Assembly (NCBI GenBank): GCA_963774415.1
Contig: CAVZEU010000003.1
Span: forward strand, 1 to 64,000
Length of the DNA stretch: 64,000 nt
From: SZUA-36 sp963774415
GTDB lineage: Bacteria > Pseudomonadota > Gammaproteobacteria > Xanthomonadales > SZUA-36
Reading direction: 5' to 3'
A program made the translations under genes and the position numbers. Below, piece by piece: positions 25,134 through 34,076 of this stretch. The first letter of the stretch is position 1, and every line of letters starts with the position of its first letter. The notes below the pieces were generated by a model that saw only the letters and a list, made by a program, of their open reading frames with translations, made no database searches and was not told where the DNA came from.

Positions 25134-25769
25134 TCAGAGGTTCGCCGTTGTCGGGCTGGCGAAGCGGATGGCTTCGCTGTCCCAGGGGTAGGCGGTCTCG
25201 ATGGCCGCCAGGACTTCTTCGGGTTCCCTGACGACGGACCACATCCGCAAATGCTCGTCAGCCATGAAACGTTCGGCAATGCTGCGGCGCAGGAATCGCA
25301 ACAGGTCATCGTAAAAGCCGCCGGTATTGACGACGACGATCGCACCTGTCCACTGACCCAGACGTTTCAGCGTCAAGGCTTCGAACAGTTCTTCGTAGGT
25401 GCCCGAGCCACCCGGCAGGGCGATGACCGCGGCTGAGTGCTCGAGCATGCACTGTTTGCGCGCACGCATGTCCGCCACCACCTCGAGTGCGCTCAGGCCA
25501 CCGTGCGTCAACTCCAGCTCTGCGAGGAACGCCGGGACCACGCCGAATACGCGGCCATTGCCGGCCAGGGCGGCGTCCGCCAGCGAACCCATCAAGCCCG
25601 TCCGGCCGCCACCGTACACGATCGCTTTGCCCGCCGCGGCGAGGATTTGGCCCAGTCGCCGGGCGGCATCGTAGTAATGCGGACCGAGCGCCGCGCTTGA
25701 AGACGCGTAAACGGTCACCAGATTAGTACTCGAGGCCGCGAGGACGTTATTGAAATGGCTATCAGTCAT
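25134..25769 (-). CDS. LOG family protein (TIGR00730-type Rossmann hydrolase)
   Basis: The 211-residue protein has the LOG signatures: VTVYASSSAALG, IVYGGGRTGLMG, DMRARKQCMLEHS and the catalytic PGGSGTYEELFE. LOG enzymes hydrolyse nucleoside 5'-monophosphates such as cytokinin riboside phosphates and, in bacteria, AMP-like nucleotides; LdcA-type members occur widely in Proteobacteria. The physiological substrate is not certain. Start MTDSHFNN is preferred to a much longer open frame. It is divergent from the rhomboid gene. Confidence 0.88.
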   Translation of the reverse strand: MTDSHFNNVLAASSTNLVTVYASSSAALGPHYYDAARRLGQILAAAGKAIVYGGGRTGLMGSLADAALAGNGRVFGVVPAFLAELELTHGGLSALEVVADMRARKQCMLEHSAAVIALPGGSGTYEELFEALTLKRLGQWTGAIVVVNTGGFYDDLLRFLRRSIAERFMADEHLRMWSVVREPEEVLAAIETAYPWDSEAIRFASPTTANL

Positions 25770-25883
25770 TGTAGTATTGTAAACCAGCAGATCATTGAAG
25801 GAATCACCGATGCCGGAACGGCGCGCTGAAGCCCGGGTGCGGGCCCGGCCGCGGCTCCCCGGAAAACTCTCGGAGGCCACATC

Positions 25884-26486
25884 TTGAACCGGCAATTCAC
25901 TTTGCCCCGCGTCACGCAACCACCCGTCTCCATCGGCATCATCATTGCCTGCACGGTGGTGTTCTTGTTGCATGATATTTCCGCCCTGCTGGCCTTATGG
26001 CCGCTTCACAGCAGCTATTTTCGACCCTGGCAACTGGTCAGCTACGCATTTCTGCACGGCAGTTTCAGCCACCTGTTCTTCAACATGTTCGCGCTTTGGA
26101 TGTTCGGGCTGCCCGTCGAGAGAATGTGGGGCAGCCGGCGTTTTGCCGAGTATTTCGGCATCTGCGTCGTCGGCGCGGGCCTGATCCAGTTGCTGGTCCA
26201 ATACTTCAGCGGGCAGGTTTACCCCACCATCGGCGCCTCGGGCGCGGTATTCGGCCTGCTGCTGGCCTATGGGGTGATGTGGCCCGACAACCGCCTGATC
26301 CTGATTTTCTTTCCGGTTCCAATCAAGGCAAAATGGTTTGTATTGATTTACGGTGCGGCCGAACTGCTATTCGGCGTCACCGGCGCGATGCCCCAGGTTG
26401 CGCACTTTGCGCACCTCGGCGGCTTGTTTTTTGGCGCCGCCCTGTTGTGGCGCTGGGGCTGGCGGCCCGGCATGACATGGAGATAA
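25884..26486 (+). CDS. Rhomboid family intramembrane serine protease
   Basis: The 200-residue protein has six membrane helices. Catalytic serine is Ser119 in GASGAVFG and the partner histidine is His177 in AHFAHLGG; the HGSFSHLFFNMFALWMFG segment on helix 2 is the family signature. It cleaves within membrane helices. The start is TTG at 25884, chosen because CGGAGG lies seven bases upstream and the N-terminus fits the family; no suitable ATG exists nearby. In bacteria with GlyGly- or related C-terminal sorting tails, rhombosortases of this size process the tails, which makes the nearby tail-bearing protein worth noting. Confidence 0.88.
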   Translation: MNRQFTLPRVTQPPVSIGIIIACTVVFLLHDISALLALWPLHSSYFRPWQLVSYAFLHGSFSHLFFNMFALWMFGLPVERMWGSRRFAEYFGICVVGAGLIQLLVQYFSGQVYPTIGASGAVFGLLLAYGVMWPDNRLILIFFPVPIKAKWFVLIYGAAELLFGVTGAMPQVAHFAHLGGLFFGAALLWRWGWRPGMTWR

Positions 26487-26532
26487 AGCCCCGGGAACGA
26501 AGAATCCCCGGAACACACTGGGAAACGAGAAT

Positions 26533-28476
26533 ATGAGCAAGGTCTACCCCGTAATACCCGCAGCCGAGGAACGCGCCCTGGTCAACCGGCAACAGTACGA
26601 AGACATGTACCGCCGCTCGATCGAGGACAACAGCGGATTCTGGTCCGAACAGGCGCAGCGCATCAGCTGGGCCAAGCCTTTCGGCGAAGTGAAGGACGTC
26701 TCCTTCGACAAGGGCGACCTGCACGTGCGCTGGTTTGCCGACGGTCGTCTCAACGCCTGTTACAACTGTATCGATCGGCACCTGGAAAACCGCGCCGAAC
26801 AGACCGCGATCATCTGGGAGGGCGACGACCCGGGCCGCGACCTCCACATCAGCTACCGCGAACTGCATCAGCGTGTCTGCCGCATGGCCAACGTATTGAA
26901 AAAGCTCGGCGCCGGCCGCGGGGACCGGGTCACGATCTACATGCCGATGATCCCGGAAGCGGCGGTGGCCATGCTGGCCTGCGCCCGCATCGGCGCCATA
27001 CACTCGGTCGTCTTCGGCGGTTTTTCGCCAGACGCACTGGCCGGACGTATCGTCGACTGCGAATCCACGATCCTGGTGACGGCCAACGAGGGTCTGCGCG
27101 GCGGCAAGTCCATACCGCTGAAGCAAAACGTCGATGAAGCCTGCCAGCTCGATGGCGTCAGCGCCGTTTTGGAGTCTGTCCTGGTCGTGCGCCACACGGA
27201 CACGGCGACCCCGATGACGGCCGGGCGCGATCACTGGTTGCACGAGCTCGAAGCGACGGTCGGCGAAGACTGCCCGTGCGAGGAAATGAACGCCGAGGAC
27301 CCGCTCTTCATCCTGTACACGTCCGGCTCGACCGGCAAGCCCAAGGGCGTCTTGCACACCATCGGCGGTTACATGGTGTACACCGCCTTTACCCACGAAC
27401 TGGTATTCGATTACCAGGACGGCGACATTTACTGGTGCACGGCGGACGTCGGCTGGGTCACGGGTCACAGTTACATCGTTTACGGGCCGCTCGCCAACGG
27501 CGCCATCACGCTGATGTTCGAGGGCGTGCCCACCTACCCGGACAGCAGCCGTTTCTGGCAGGTCTGTGACAAGCACCAGGTCAACGTCTGCTATACAGCC
27601 CCCACCGCCATCCGCGCCTTGATGCGGGACGGCGACGAACCGGTCAAGCGTACCTCGAGACAGTCCCTGCGCCTGCTCGGCACCGTTGGGGAGCCGATCA
27701 ACCCGGAAGCCTGGGAGTGGTACTACAGGGTCGTCGGCGAGGAGCGCTGCCCCATCGTCGATACGTGGTGGCAAACGGAAACCGGCGGTATCCTGATCAC
27801 CCCGCTGCCGGGCGCGACGCCGATGAAACCCGGCGCGGCCAGTTTCCCGCTGCCCGGCATCGTGCCAGAGATCGTCGATACGGACGGCAACGTGCTCGAA
27901 GGAAAGACGGAGGGCCAACTGGTGATCGCCGACAGCTGGCCGGGCCAGATGCGCAGCGTCTATGGCGACCACCAGCGTTTCGTGGACACCTACTTCAGCA
28001 AGTACCCGGGCAAGTATTTTACCGGCGACGGCTGCAAGCGCGACGAGGACGGCTACTACTGGATCACCGGCCGCGTCGACGACGTGCTGAACGTTTCCGG
28101 CCACCGCATGGGAACGGCCGAGGTGGAAAGCGCGCTGGTTTCGCATCCGCTGGTGACCGAGGCCGCGGTCGTCGGTTTCCCCCACGAGGTCAAGGGGCAG
28201 GGTATTTACGCCTACGTGACCTTGCGGGCCGGGGTGGAGCCCAGTGAAGAACTGCGTACCGAGTTGCGTAACTGGGTGCGCAAGGAAATCGGGCCGATCG
28301 CCTCACCCGACGTACTGCAGTGGGCCAGCGGGCTGCCCAAGACCCGCTCCGGCAAGATCATGCGCCGCATTCTCCGCAAGATCGCCGCCAATGACTACGA
28401 CGACCTCGGCGACACCTCCACGCTGGCGGACCCCGGAGTGGTCGACACGCTGGTGGCGGAGCGGCAGAACCGCTGA
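26533..28476 (+). CDS. acs: Acetyl-CoA synthetase
   Basis: The 647-residue protein is full length for Acs. Seen are the AMP-binding motif YTSGSTGKPKGVLHT, GSVGEPINP-like GTVGEPINPEAWEWYY, VDTWWQTETGG, GDGCKRDEDGYYWITGRVDDV and the acetylation-site lysine segment TRSGKIMRRILRKI near the C-terminus. It activates acetate to acetyl-CoA through acetyl-AMP, letting the cell scavenge acetate. Regulation by reversible Lys acetylation is known for the family; no acetyltransferase partner is adjacent. Confidence 0.97.
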   Translation: MSKVYPVIPAAEERALVNRQQYEDMYRRSIEDNSGFWSEQAQRISWAKPFGEVKDVSFDKGDLHVRWFADGRLNACYNCIDRHLENRAEQTAIIWEGDDPGRDLHISYRELHQRVCRMANVLKKLGAGRGDRVTIYMPMIPEAAVAMLACARIGAIHSVVFGGFSPDALAGRIVDCESTILVTANEGLRGGKSIPLKQNVDEACQLDGVSAVLESVLVVRHTDTATPMTAGRDHWLHELEATVGEDCPCEEMNAEDPLFILYTSGSTGKPKGVLHTIGGYMVYTAFTHELVFDYQDGDIYWCTADVGWVTGHSYIVYGPLANGAITLMFEGVPTYPDSSRFWQVCDKHQVNVCYTAPTAIRALMRDGDEPVKRTSRQSLRLLGTVGEPINPEAWEWYYRVVGEERCPIVDTWWQTETGGILITPLPGATPMKPGAASFPLPGIVPEIVDTDGNVLEGKTEGQLVIADSWPGQMRSVYGDHQRFVDTYFSKYPGKYFTGDGCKRDEDGYYWITGRVDDVLNVSGHRMGTAEVESALVSHPLVTEAAVVGFPHEVKGQGIYAYVTLRAGVEPSEELRTELRNWVRKEIGPIASPDVLQWASGLPKTRSGKIMRRILRKIAANDYDDLGDTSTLADPGVVDTLVAERQNR

Positions 28477-28480
28477 GACC

Positions 28481-28505
28481 TGCGCCACCCCGGCGGGGTG
28501 GCGCA
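28481..28505. terminator. Stem-loop between acs and the SLOG gene
   Basis: TGCGCCACCCC, loop GGC, then GGGGTGGCGCA: a perfect 11-pair stem between two convergent genes, five bases after the acs stop. There is no T run on either side, so termination is likely but factor-assisted. Confidence 0.55.
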
Positions 28506-28526
28506 GCGGCATCGCCCTGGCGGGCG

Positions 28527-30227
28527 TTACTGCAGCCCGCTGTGCTCCAGCGGCCGTTCCCGGTGCATCAGTATCCACTCCGCGCTCTCCTCGAGCGCCG
28601 CGTCGCCGAGCGCCCGCAGGACGCGGCGCCGGAATGCCACGTCGTCCGACGAATCCAGCAAACGCCTGGCGTTGCCGAATATGCCGTGCATGAACCGGTA
28701 TTGCTTGATCAGCTCCTTCTCCGCCTTCTTGTGCGAATACGCATCCCGGATTCCGGCGATCAACGGCAGGATACCCATCAGGACGAACACGACGTGCCGC
28801 TGGCTTTCCGGCATACCCGAACCTTTCACCGCCATGGCCGCGGCCAGCAGGATACCGGCCCAGAGCGTGAGCCGGCCGAGTAACTCGGTGCGTTTGAAGT
28901 GCTTGATTTTTTCGAGTTCCTTGCGGCGGTAATAGTGCAATTGCCCGGCGCCCTGCGTCTCTTTTCCGACCCATTGCTCGACCGCCCAGTCCAGCCACAG
29001 AACGGGCGGCTTTTCGGACCTGTCCCGCAACAGGCTGGCGTTGCGCATGACATGACGTATCCAGCCGAGATCGACATCCTGCTTCTGCAGGAAATTGTCA
29101 TAGGTAAACTCCGTGGCGCGTACATCGATCACGCCCGCCAGGTTCCAGTACACCTGGACCCGCAGGCCTTCCGCGAGGGCCCGGTAATCGAGGTATTTCC
29201 GGTGCCACTGCCGGTGTTCGCCGACCTTGAAGATGACGAAACCCGCCAGGAACAACACCAGGAACGCCGCCAGCAGAAAATCAAGGGCGTCGTATTCCGA
29301 GTAAACGATGAATGCGAGCCCCATCATGCCGGCGATCGTGTGTACCGCGAGCAGACCCGCGCTGACCCGCTTTTGAAAATGCAGCGCCAGCCAGTCCGCC
29401 GCGCCGTAGACGCCGGCGATTTCCTCGATGCCCCGGGGAACATCGGCGGCGGGCAAGTCAGCGAGGATATTGATGCCGCCCGTTTCGATTTCTTCCCGGT
29501 AGCGCTGCATGTCGAGGCCGAAATCCTGCAACCGGTGCAGCATGGTCCGGTAAGCCGGCGGCATCGGGTCGCCGCTGGCGCGGCCGTAGTGGGCCGTGAC
29601 CCACGCTGCGTGCAATGGCTGCATGCCTTCGCGCGGTTGGCCGCCGGGGCGATCCCTCGATACCACGACGTGATAAGCGAGGTCGTTCTCGTTGTCGGCC
29701 AGCAGGTTCGGGGACTCTTCCGGCGGCAGGTAGCCGGGCATCACGCCATTCATGTGATATTGCACTACGGCGCCGGTGCCGCCGGGGCGATTGGAATCCT
29801 TGCCGTCCCATATGGCCAGCAGAATCTGGCTGTGATTGGAAATGAAAACACCCAGTTGCGCATACTGCCGTTCGCGGCTGGCAGCGTTCACGTCATCAAC
29901 ACCCGCCCCGCGGGGCGGCTGGAGCTGGATCACGCGTGCCTTTTTCAGCGTGCCCCGGAATGCAGCAACGGCTCGCGTGTCGGAAAAGTCTTTTTCGTAT
30001 TCCGCCTGCGGCATCGGCAGCGGCACGATCAGGTCCACGTCGAGTTCCAGGGCCACTTCGGCAGCCAGCTGGTCGCTGCCTTCGGCCAGCGGATTGATCA
30101 TTTGCAGACGCAGAGCCGGAAACTCCGCTCGCAGGTAGCGGAAAAAATCACGCACGGCGTCTTTGAGCGCGGGGATCTCTGCGGCCACGAGGTCGCGGTG
30201 GCCGGTAACGCCGATGGTCAGGCGCAT
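28527..30227 (-). CDS. SLOG-like nucleotide-sensing domain fused to four membrane helices
   Basis: The 566-residue protein starts with a Rossmann-like SLOG-type domain (residues about 1-190): GVTGHRDL at 6-13, PLAEGSDQLAAEVALELD at 46-63, and AIWDGKDSNRPGGTGAVVQY at 138-157, the nucleotide-binding pattern of the DprA/YpsA/TRPM-like family. Four hydrophobic helices follow at about 288-308, 313-335, 448-467 and 478-496, with a conserved soluble segment between the pairs, like SLATT-type membrane modules. The C-terminus (LGDAALEESAEWILMHRERPLE) is conserved in such proteins. SLOG-membrane proteins are predicted sensors of nucleotide signals in conflict systems. It lies 63 bases downstream of the TIR gene on the same strand. 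Function inferred, not shown. Confidence 0.7.
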   Translation of the reverse strand: MRLTIGVTGHRDLVAAEIPALKDAVRDFFRYLRAEFPALRLQMINPLAEGSDQLAAEVALELDVDLIVPLPMPQAEYEKDFSDTRAVAAFRGTLKKARVIQLQPPRGAGVDDVNAASRERQYAQLGVFISNHSQILLAIWDGKDSNRPGGTGAVVQYHMNGVMPGYLPPEESPNLLADNENDLAYHVVVSRDRPGGQPREGMQPLHAAWVTAHYGRASGDPMPPAYRTMLHRLQDFGLDMQRYREEIETGGINILADLPAADVPRGIEEIAGVYGAADWLALHFQKRVSAGLLAVHTIAGMMGLAFIVYSEYDALDFLLAAFLVLFLAGFVIFKVGEHRQWHRKYLDYRALAEGLRVQVYWNLAGVIDVRATEFTYDNFLQKQDVDLGWIRHVMRNASLLRDRSEKPPVLWLDWAVEQWVGKETQGAGQLHYYRRKELEKIKHFKRTELLGRLTLWAGILLAAAMAVKGSGMPESQRHVVFVLMGILPLIAGIRDAYSHKKAEKELIKQYRFMHGIFGNARRLLDSSDDVAFRRRVLRALGDAALEESAEWILMHRERPLEHSGLQ

Positions 30228-30290
30228 TGCTTCATACCCGGCTCAGCGCCGCAACTGCCCCCGGACCCGCGCGCCCTGGCCTGGTCATGG

Positions 30291-32351
30291 CTATTGCGAA
30301 CACAAACCATGCTTCGTGCAAAAGCGCATGAAATTCGGTTCGGCGTACCCTCTGGACCGCAAATAGCCGACCTCCCGCGCGGCCTCATCGGGCCGGCTTT
30401 CCATCACATAAATGCGCGCCAGCGAGTCCGCGTCGGTGCAACTCTGGTAGTCAGCCTCATCGCGGGCGATCGTGGGAAGGCTCGGCAGGTCAGCCCCATT
30501 ATCGGTGTCCTGCAGCCGCCATAGCTGATACTTGGTCCTCGTCATTCTCTCCAATTCGTAAAGGTCCCGCCTGTCGGGGTTGGGGGCGTTTTTTTGCAGT
30601 TGTACGGCGGCCTGCAAATGACGCCGGGCCGACGCCTTGTCGCCGAGTCGGAATTCGACATCGGCGTAGGCGAGCAGGTAATCAATGTATTTACCCTGAT
30701 CGGCGCCTTCCCGGGCATCGTCCCTGAAAGTCGCCTTAAACTCCGGTTCCAGTCTCTGCAGCATCGAACTCGCTTCATCGAGCTGGCCGGCTTCACCCAA
30801 CCACGATGCCAGCGTGGCTTCGCGGTACATCACTTCCTTGTGGTATGCGACGTTGCTTGGGTCCAGCGCGGACAATTTTTTCAGGATCGTAATGGAACGC
30901 CGGATATTCCGCTTTGCCAGTGTCTGGCTGCCGGTGATACTCTGCATGCCAGCGACACCGGCCAGGGCAAACGCTAAACGTCTTTTCAGATCATTGTTGG
31001 CGGGGTCGGCGCGGCTTGCGGACTCCGCCAGATCCCTGACCCGGTTCCTCAACTGCCCCGCTTTTTCTAGATTACAGACGCTTAACTGCGCATCGGCCGC
31101 CCAGGCAAGGACGGTCGCATAGTTATCCGCAACACTCTTGTCGCCTGGCCGCAGCTTTGCAACCTTCCGCATCAATTGTGTCGCCCGGGAAACGTGTTCG
31201 AAAGTTGCTTTGCCGATGCCCTTGCCGCTTTCGAGTTGCAGCGCCGCAAGGTTATTGTTCGAATACGCCAGTTCCATGATCCATTCCGGATTTTCAGGGT
31301 CCGTCGCCACCAGTTTGCGGGTCCGCTCGTAGTATTTCTGCATCGGTACCATGGCCTTTTCGTACAGCCCCTGGTCACGATACAGGTTGCCGATGTAAAA
31401 CTCGGCGTTGCCGAGTTCGAACAACAGGCTGCTGTCATGCGGATGCTTGCCGTACAGGTGTTCCAATAAGTCACGTGACTTTTGCAAGGCTTCGAGCGCC
31501 TGTTGCGGTTTGCCCTGTCCCTGGCTGACCTGCCCCATCTGCCGCAGCACCAGTGCGACCTTTTTTCCGGTTTGCGCGGACAGGTTATCCTGATCGATGC
31601 CCTGCAGGTGCTTGTAGGCTTCTGAGCTGATCAGGGCCAGGGTTTGCAGGTCCGTGTCCGATTTCAAGCTCTGCCCCAGGTCCACGACAAACGTCGCCAG
31701 TTGTTCGGCTTTCTCGCGTTCGTGTCTCTGCGAGATCTGCGCCAGAACGGCAATCACCACCAACGCCGTCACCGCAGTGGCCGCCACTGCGCCGAGCGCC
31801 TGGCGTTTGCGGCGGCGCTGCAGGTCTCTTTGGCGGAGTTCGTCGAGTTTTACGCCCAGCAGGCCGGCGATCAGTTTCAGCTTGGCGCCGCGTTTGCCGT
31901 CCGCCCACCTGCGCGCATCGGCCGCCAGCGGTTCCTGCAAACCGATCTCCGCCAGCGCGGGGGGAAAACAGGCGGACACCGAACCGTCGGCGGCTGACTC
32001 GCCGTCAACGATGATGCAAAGAATCCTCTGGGCCCGGCCCAGGCGGGCGAACTCCCGAATCTCCTCGCCGACCCAGTGTGACGCGGCCGCGGCCGGTGAG
32101 CAGATGACGACCAGGCATTCGGAATCGGTGAGAGCCTGTTTGACCGTGTTGCTCAGGTCCGCGGACGAGGACAGTTCATCCCGGTCCCGGAACACGGGTC
32201 TGATCCTCGCCGGCACTTCACCGACGGCGGTTTTCCTGCCGACCAGCTTGCGCGGGACGCGGTAGGACTCGAGCGCGTGGTGCAGCCACGCAGCCCAGCG
32301 CTCATCCCGATGACTGTAGCTTATGTACGCGCGATAGCGTAGCTCAGTCAT
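30291..32351 (-). CDS. TIR domain, membrane helix and TPR repeat protein
   Basis: The 686-residue protein begins with a TIR_2 domain (residues about 5-125): YRAYISYSHRDERWAAWLHHAL, RDRDELSSSADLS and SHWVGEEIREF with conserved W93 and E97, the likely catalytic glutamate if it is an NAD-cleaving TIR. A basic linker, KLKLIAGLLGVKLDELRQRD, leads to one membrane helix (about 184-206), then about 450 residues of TPR-like repeats that would lie outside the cytoplasm or, if the helix is reversed, inside. The SLOG-membrane gene follows and two exported small proteins precede it. TIR-TM-TPR proteins are widespread in environmental Proteobacteria with unknown role; defence or signalling is an inference. 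Confidence 0.8.
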   Translation of the reverse strand: MTELRYRAYISYSHRDERWAAWLHHALESYRVPRKLVGRKTAVGEVPARIRPVFRDRDELSSSADLSNTVKQALTDSECLVVICSPAAAASHWVGEEIREFARLGRAQRILCIIVDGESAADGSVSACFPPALAEIGLQEPLAADARRWADGKRGAKLKLIAGLLGVKLDELRQRDLQRRRKRQALGAVAATAVTALVVIAVLAQISQRHEREKAEQLATFVVDLGQSLKSDTDLQTLALISSEAYKHLQGIDQDNLSAQTGKKVALVLRQMGQVSQGQGKPQQALEALQKSRDLLEHLYGKHPHDSSLLFELGNAEFYIGNLYRDQGLYEKAMVPMQKYYERTRKLVATDPENPEWIMELAYSNNNLAALQLESGKGIGKATFEHVSRATQLMRKVAKLRPGDKSVADNYATVLAWAADAQLSVCNLEKAGQLRNRVRDLAESASRADPANNDLKRRLAFALAGVAGMQSITGSQTLAKRNIRRSITILKKLSALDPSNVAYHKEVMYREATLASWLGEAGQLDEASSMLQRLEPEFKATFRDDAREGADQGKYIDYLLAYADVEFRLGDKASARRHLQAAVQLQKNAPNPDRRDLYELERMTRTKYQLWRLQDTDNGADLPSLPTIARDEADYQSCTDADSLARIYVMESRPDEAAREVGYLRSRGYAEPNFMRFCTKHGLCSQ

Positions 32352-32443
32352 TGCTTGACGTCCCCACTACGCGCCGGCGCCGGCCAGCGCTCGTCATGGT
32401 CGTTCCCGACCGCATCCGGAATACTGGTGCGCAATGATGCGGA

Positions 32444-33052
32444 CTAGTTCATCCCGCGGTTTTCCAGCGGCGGGTCCGCCGTGGTGCAAACCTCGTCTTC
32501 GCCCTCGCCCTTGCAGGCCACGATGGTGTACTCGTAGACCTGCTTTACGGTATTGCGGTCATCCAGCACGAATTCCTGGAGGCCGGGATCTAGCGCCGAC
32601 AAATCGAGTTCGCCGTCGTCCCCGACATACAGCGGTGTGCCGGTGCCGTCCTTTGTGAATCCAAAATCCGCTCTTTGCGGAAGCGTCAGTTCACAGGAGC
32701 CGCTCTGCGGGCAAATCGTGATTTTCGTCAGGTGCCAGTCCGGGCTTGCATTGAGTTTGAAGGTCACTGAAGCCGTGTCGTGATGAGGCACCTCGATGCA
32801 GCCTTCGGGCTTTGCTGCGCTGCAGACCAACCTGCCCGTCTTCTGGAGTTTAAATGCCGCACCGTCCGGGACAGCCTGCAGTTGAATGGTGCCCGCGTGC
32901 TTGGTGGCGGCTGGCGGGACGGGCGCCGGGATATTTTCAGCCTTAGTGGCTGCTGGAGGAGGTTGCTCGTGCCGACCTTTATCACAGGCCGTCAATATGG
33001 ATAGAAAGACCAACCCCGCGGTGGCGGCACAAAGAACTTTGCACAATCTCAT
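32444..33052 (-). CDS. Exported lipoprotein of unknown family (paralogue 1)
   Basis: The 202-residue product has a lipoprotein signal (LVFLSILTACDKG, Cys about 22), a Pro/Ala-rich linker, then a domain of about 150 residues with paired cysteines (LVCSAAKPEGCIEVP, ICPQSGSCELT, IVACKGEGEDEVC). The same domain occurs in the next gene upstream: both contain KTGRLVCxAxxPEGCIxVP, WHLTKxTIC, QRADFxxTxDGTG and a TADPPLEN end. No known family was recognised. AAGGAG lies seven bases before the ATG at 33052; a longer form from 33121 lacks a good signal. It is 92 bases upstream of the TIR gene on the same strand. Confidence 0.75.
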   Translation of the reverse strand: MRLCKVLCAATAGLVFLSILTACDKGRHEQPPPAATKAENIPAPVPPAATKHAGTIQLQAVPDGAAFKLQKTGRLVCSAAKPEGCIEVPHHDTASVTFKLNASPDWHLTKITICPQSGSCELTLPQRADFGFTKDGTGTPLYVGDDGELDLSALDPGLQEFVLDDRNTVKQVYEYTIVACKGEGEDEVCTTADPPLENRGMN

Positions 33053-33292
33053 GATCTGCTCCTTGGTTATGTGCTTTTCGGAGACTATCCGGCCCTCGCG
33101 GCCACGCCGGATCAACTGCACCCCACTTTCGTTCCAGGCCGGATTACCGTACCTTCCCCTGCTGAACTACACCGCTGATACGGCGAGATTCCCCAAGTGC
33201 CTCGTTCTAAGGATAGTGGTTAAGCCGGATTTGTACAATAAACTCAAGCGCTTCGCTGGCCGTTGCCGGCCAGCGAAGGCGGCGGGCACCAC

Positions 33293-33838
33293 CTACCTGG
33301 TGCCCCCGTTTTCAAGCGGCGGGTCCGCTTCAGTGCAGCGGCTGTCATCGCAGGCCTCGATGACGTATTCGTAGTCCTGCGCGACCGTGTTGTTGTCAAG
33401 CAGGACGAACCCATCGAGATCCGCACCGAGCACCGTCAGGTCGACCACGCCGTTTCTGTCGGGCGATTGCGGGCTTCCGGTGCCGTCTTCGGTGACCTCG
33501 AAATCCGCTCTTTGGTCACGGCTCAGTGTGCAGGTGTCGCTGTCGCCCTGCTCGCAGATCGTGAGCTTCGTCAAATGCCAGCCCGGTGCTTGAGCGAGCG
33601 CGAAGGTGATGCGGGCGGTGTCGCCTTTGGGCACCTGGATACAGCCCTCCGGCCGGGAAGCATTACAGACCAGTCTGCCCGTCTTGGTGAGATCATAGGC
33701 TGAACCGTTGGGAACGACATGTAACTGGATGGTCGCCGACCTGACGGTTTGGCCCCAGGCCACGGTTTGAAACGCGGCCAATGCGACCAGACCCATGATT
33801 CTGATAAGGGTAAAGAGCGGTTTCTGCCGGCAGTTCAT
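33293..33838 (-). CDS. Exported protein of unknown family (paralogue 2)
   Basis: The 181-residue product has a signal peptide ending near VAWGQT and the same domain as the lipoprotein downstream: IQLHVVPNGSAYDLTKTGRL, CNASRPEGCIQVP, WHLTKLTICEQ, DQRADFEVTEDGTG and ADPPLENGG. Three cysteine pairs suggest disulfides in the periplasm. AGGAGAATAAATT precedes the ATG. The two paralogues may form hetero-oligomers or be receptor and ligand of the neighbouring TIR/TPR protein, but this is speculation. The gaps of 240 bases on each side hold no other gene. Confidence 0.72.
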   Translation of the reverse strand: MNCRQKPLFTLIRIMGLVALAAFQTVAWGQTVRSATIQLHVVPNGSAYDLTKTGRLVCNASRPEGCIQVPKGDTARITFALAQAPGWHLTKLTICEQGDSDTCTLSRDQRADFEVTEDGTGSPQSPDRNGVVDLTVLGADLDGFVLLDNNTVAQDYEYVIEACDDSRCTEADPPLENGGTR

Positions 33839-34076
33839 AATTTATTCTCCTGATGATGGCCAGCATGTATTCCGAGGGGATGCTGACGACTCCCAAGTAA
33901 AATACCAACCGCATACCGTGCACGTACCGTAAACCCTTTTTTTCTGGTGATTTTCGTGCGTGCGCTGTTGCGGTTGGCGTGCTATTGCCCGTTCACATCA
34001 AGCTAAGCATAGTCGGTCAGCGTAAATTTTGCTGTCCGGCGTGATGCGCGCGCCGCCGGCGCCCCGGCAAACCGGC

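Noticed and set aside
26377..28185. A 602-codon open frame antisense to acs
   Set aside because: Exact shadow of a certain gene, with no recognisable protein features.
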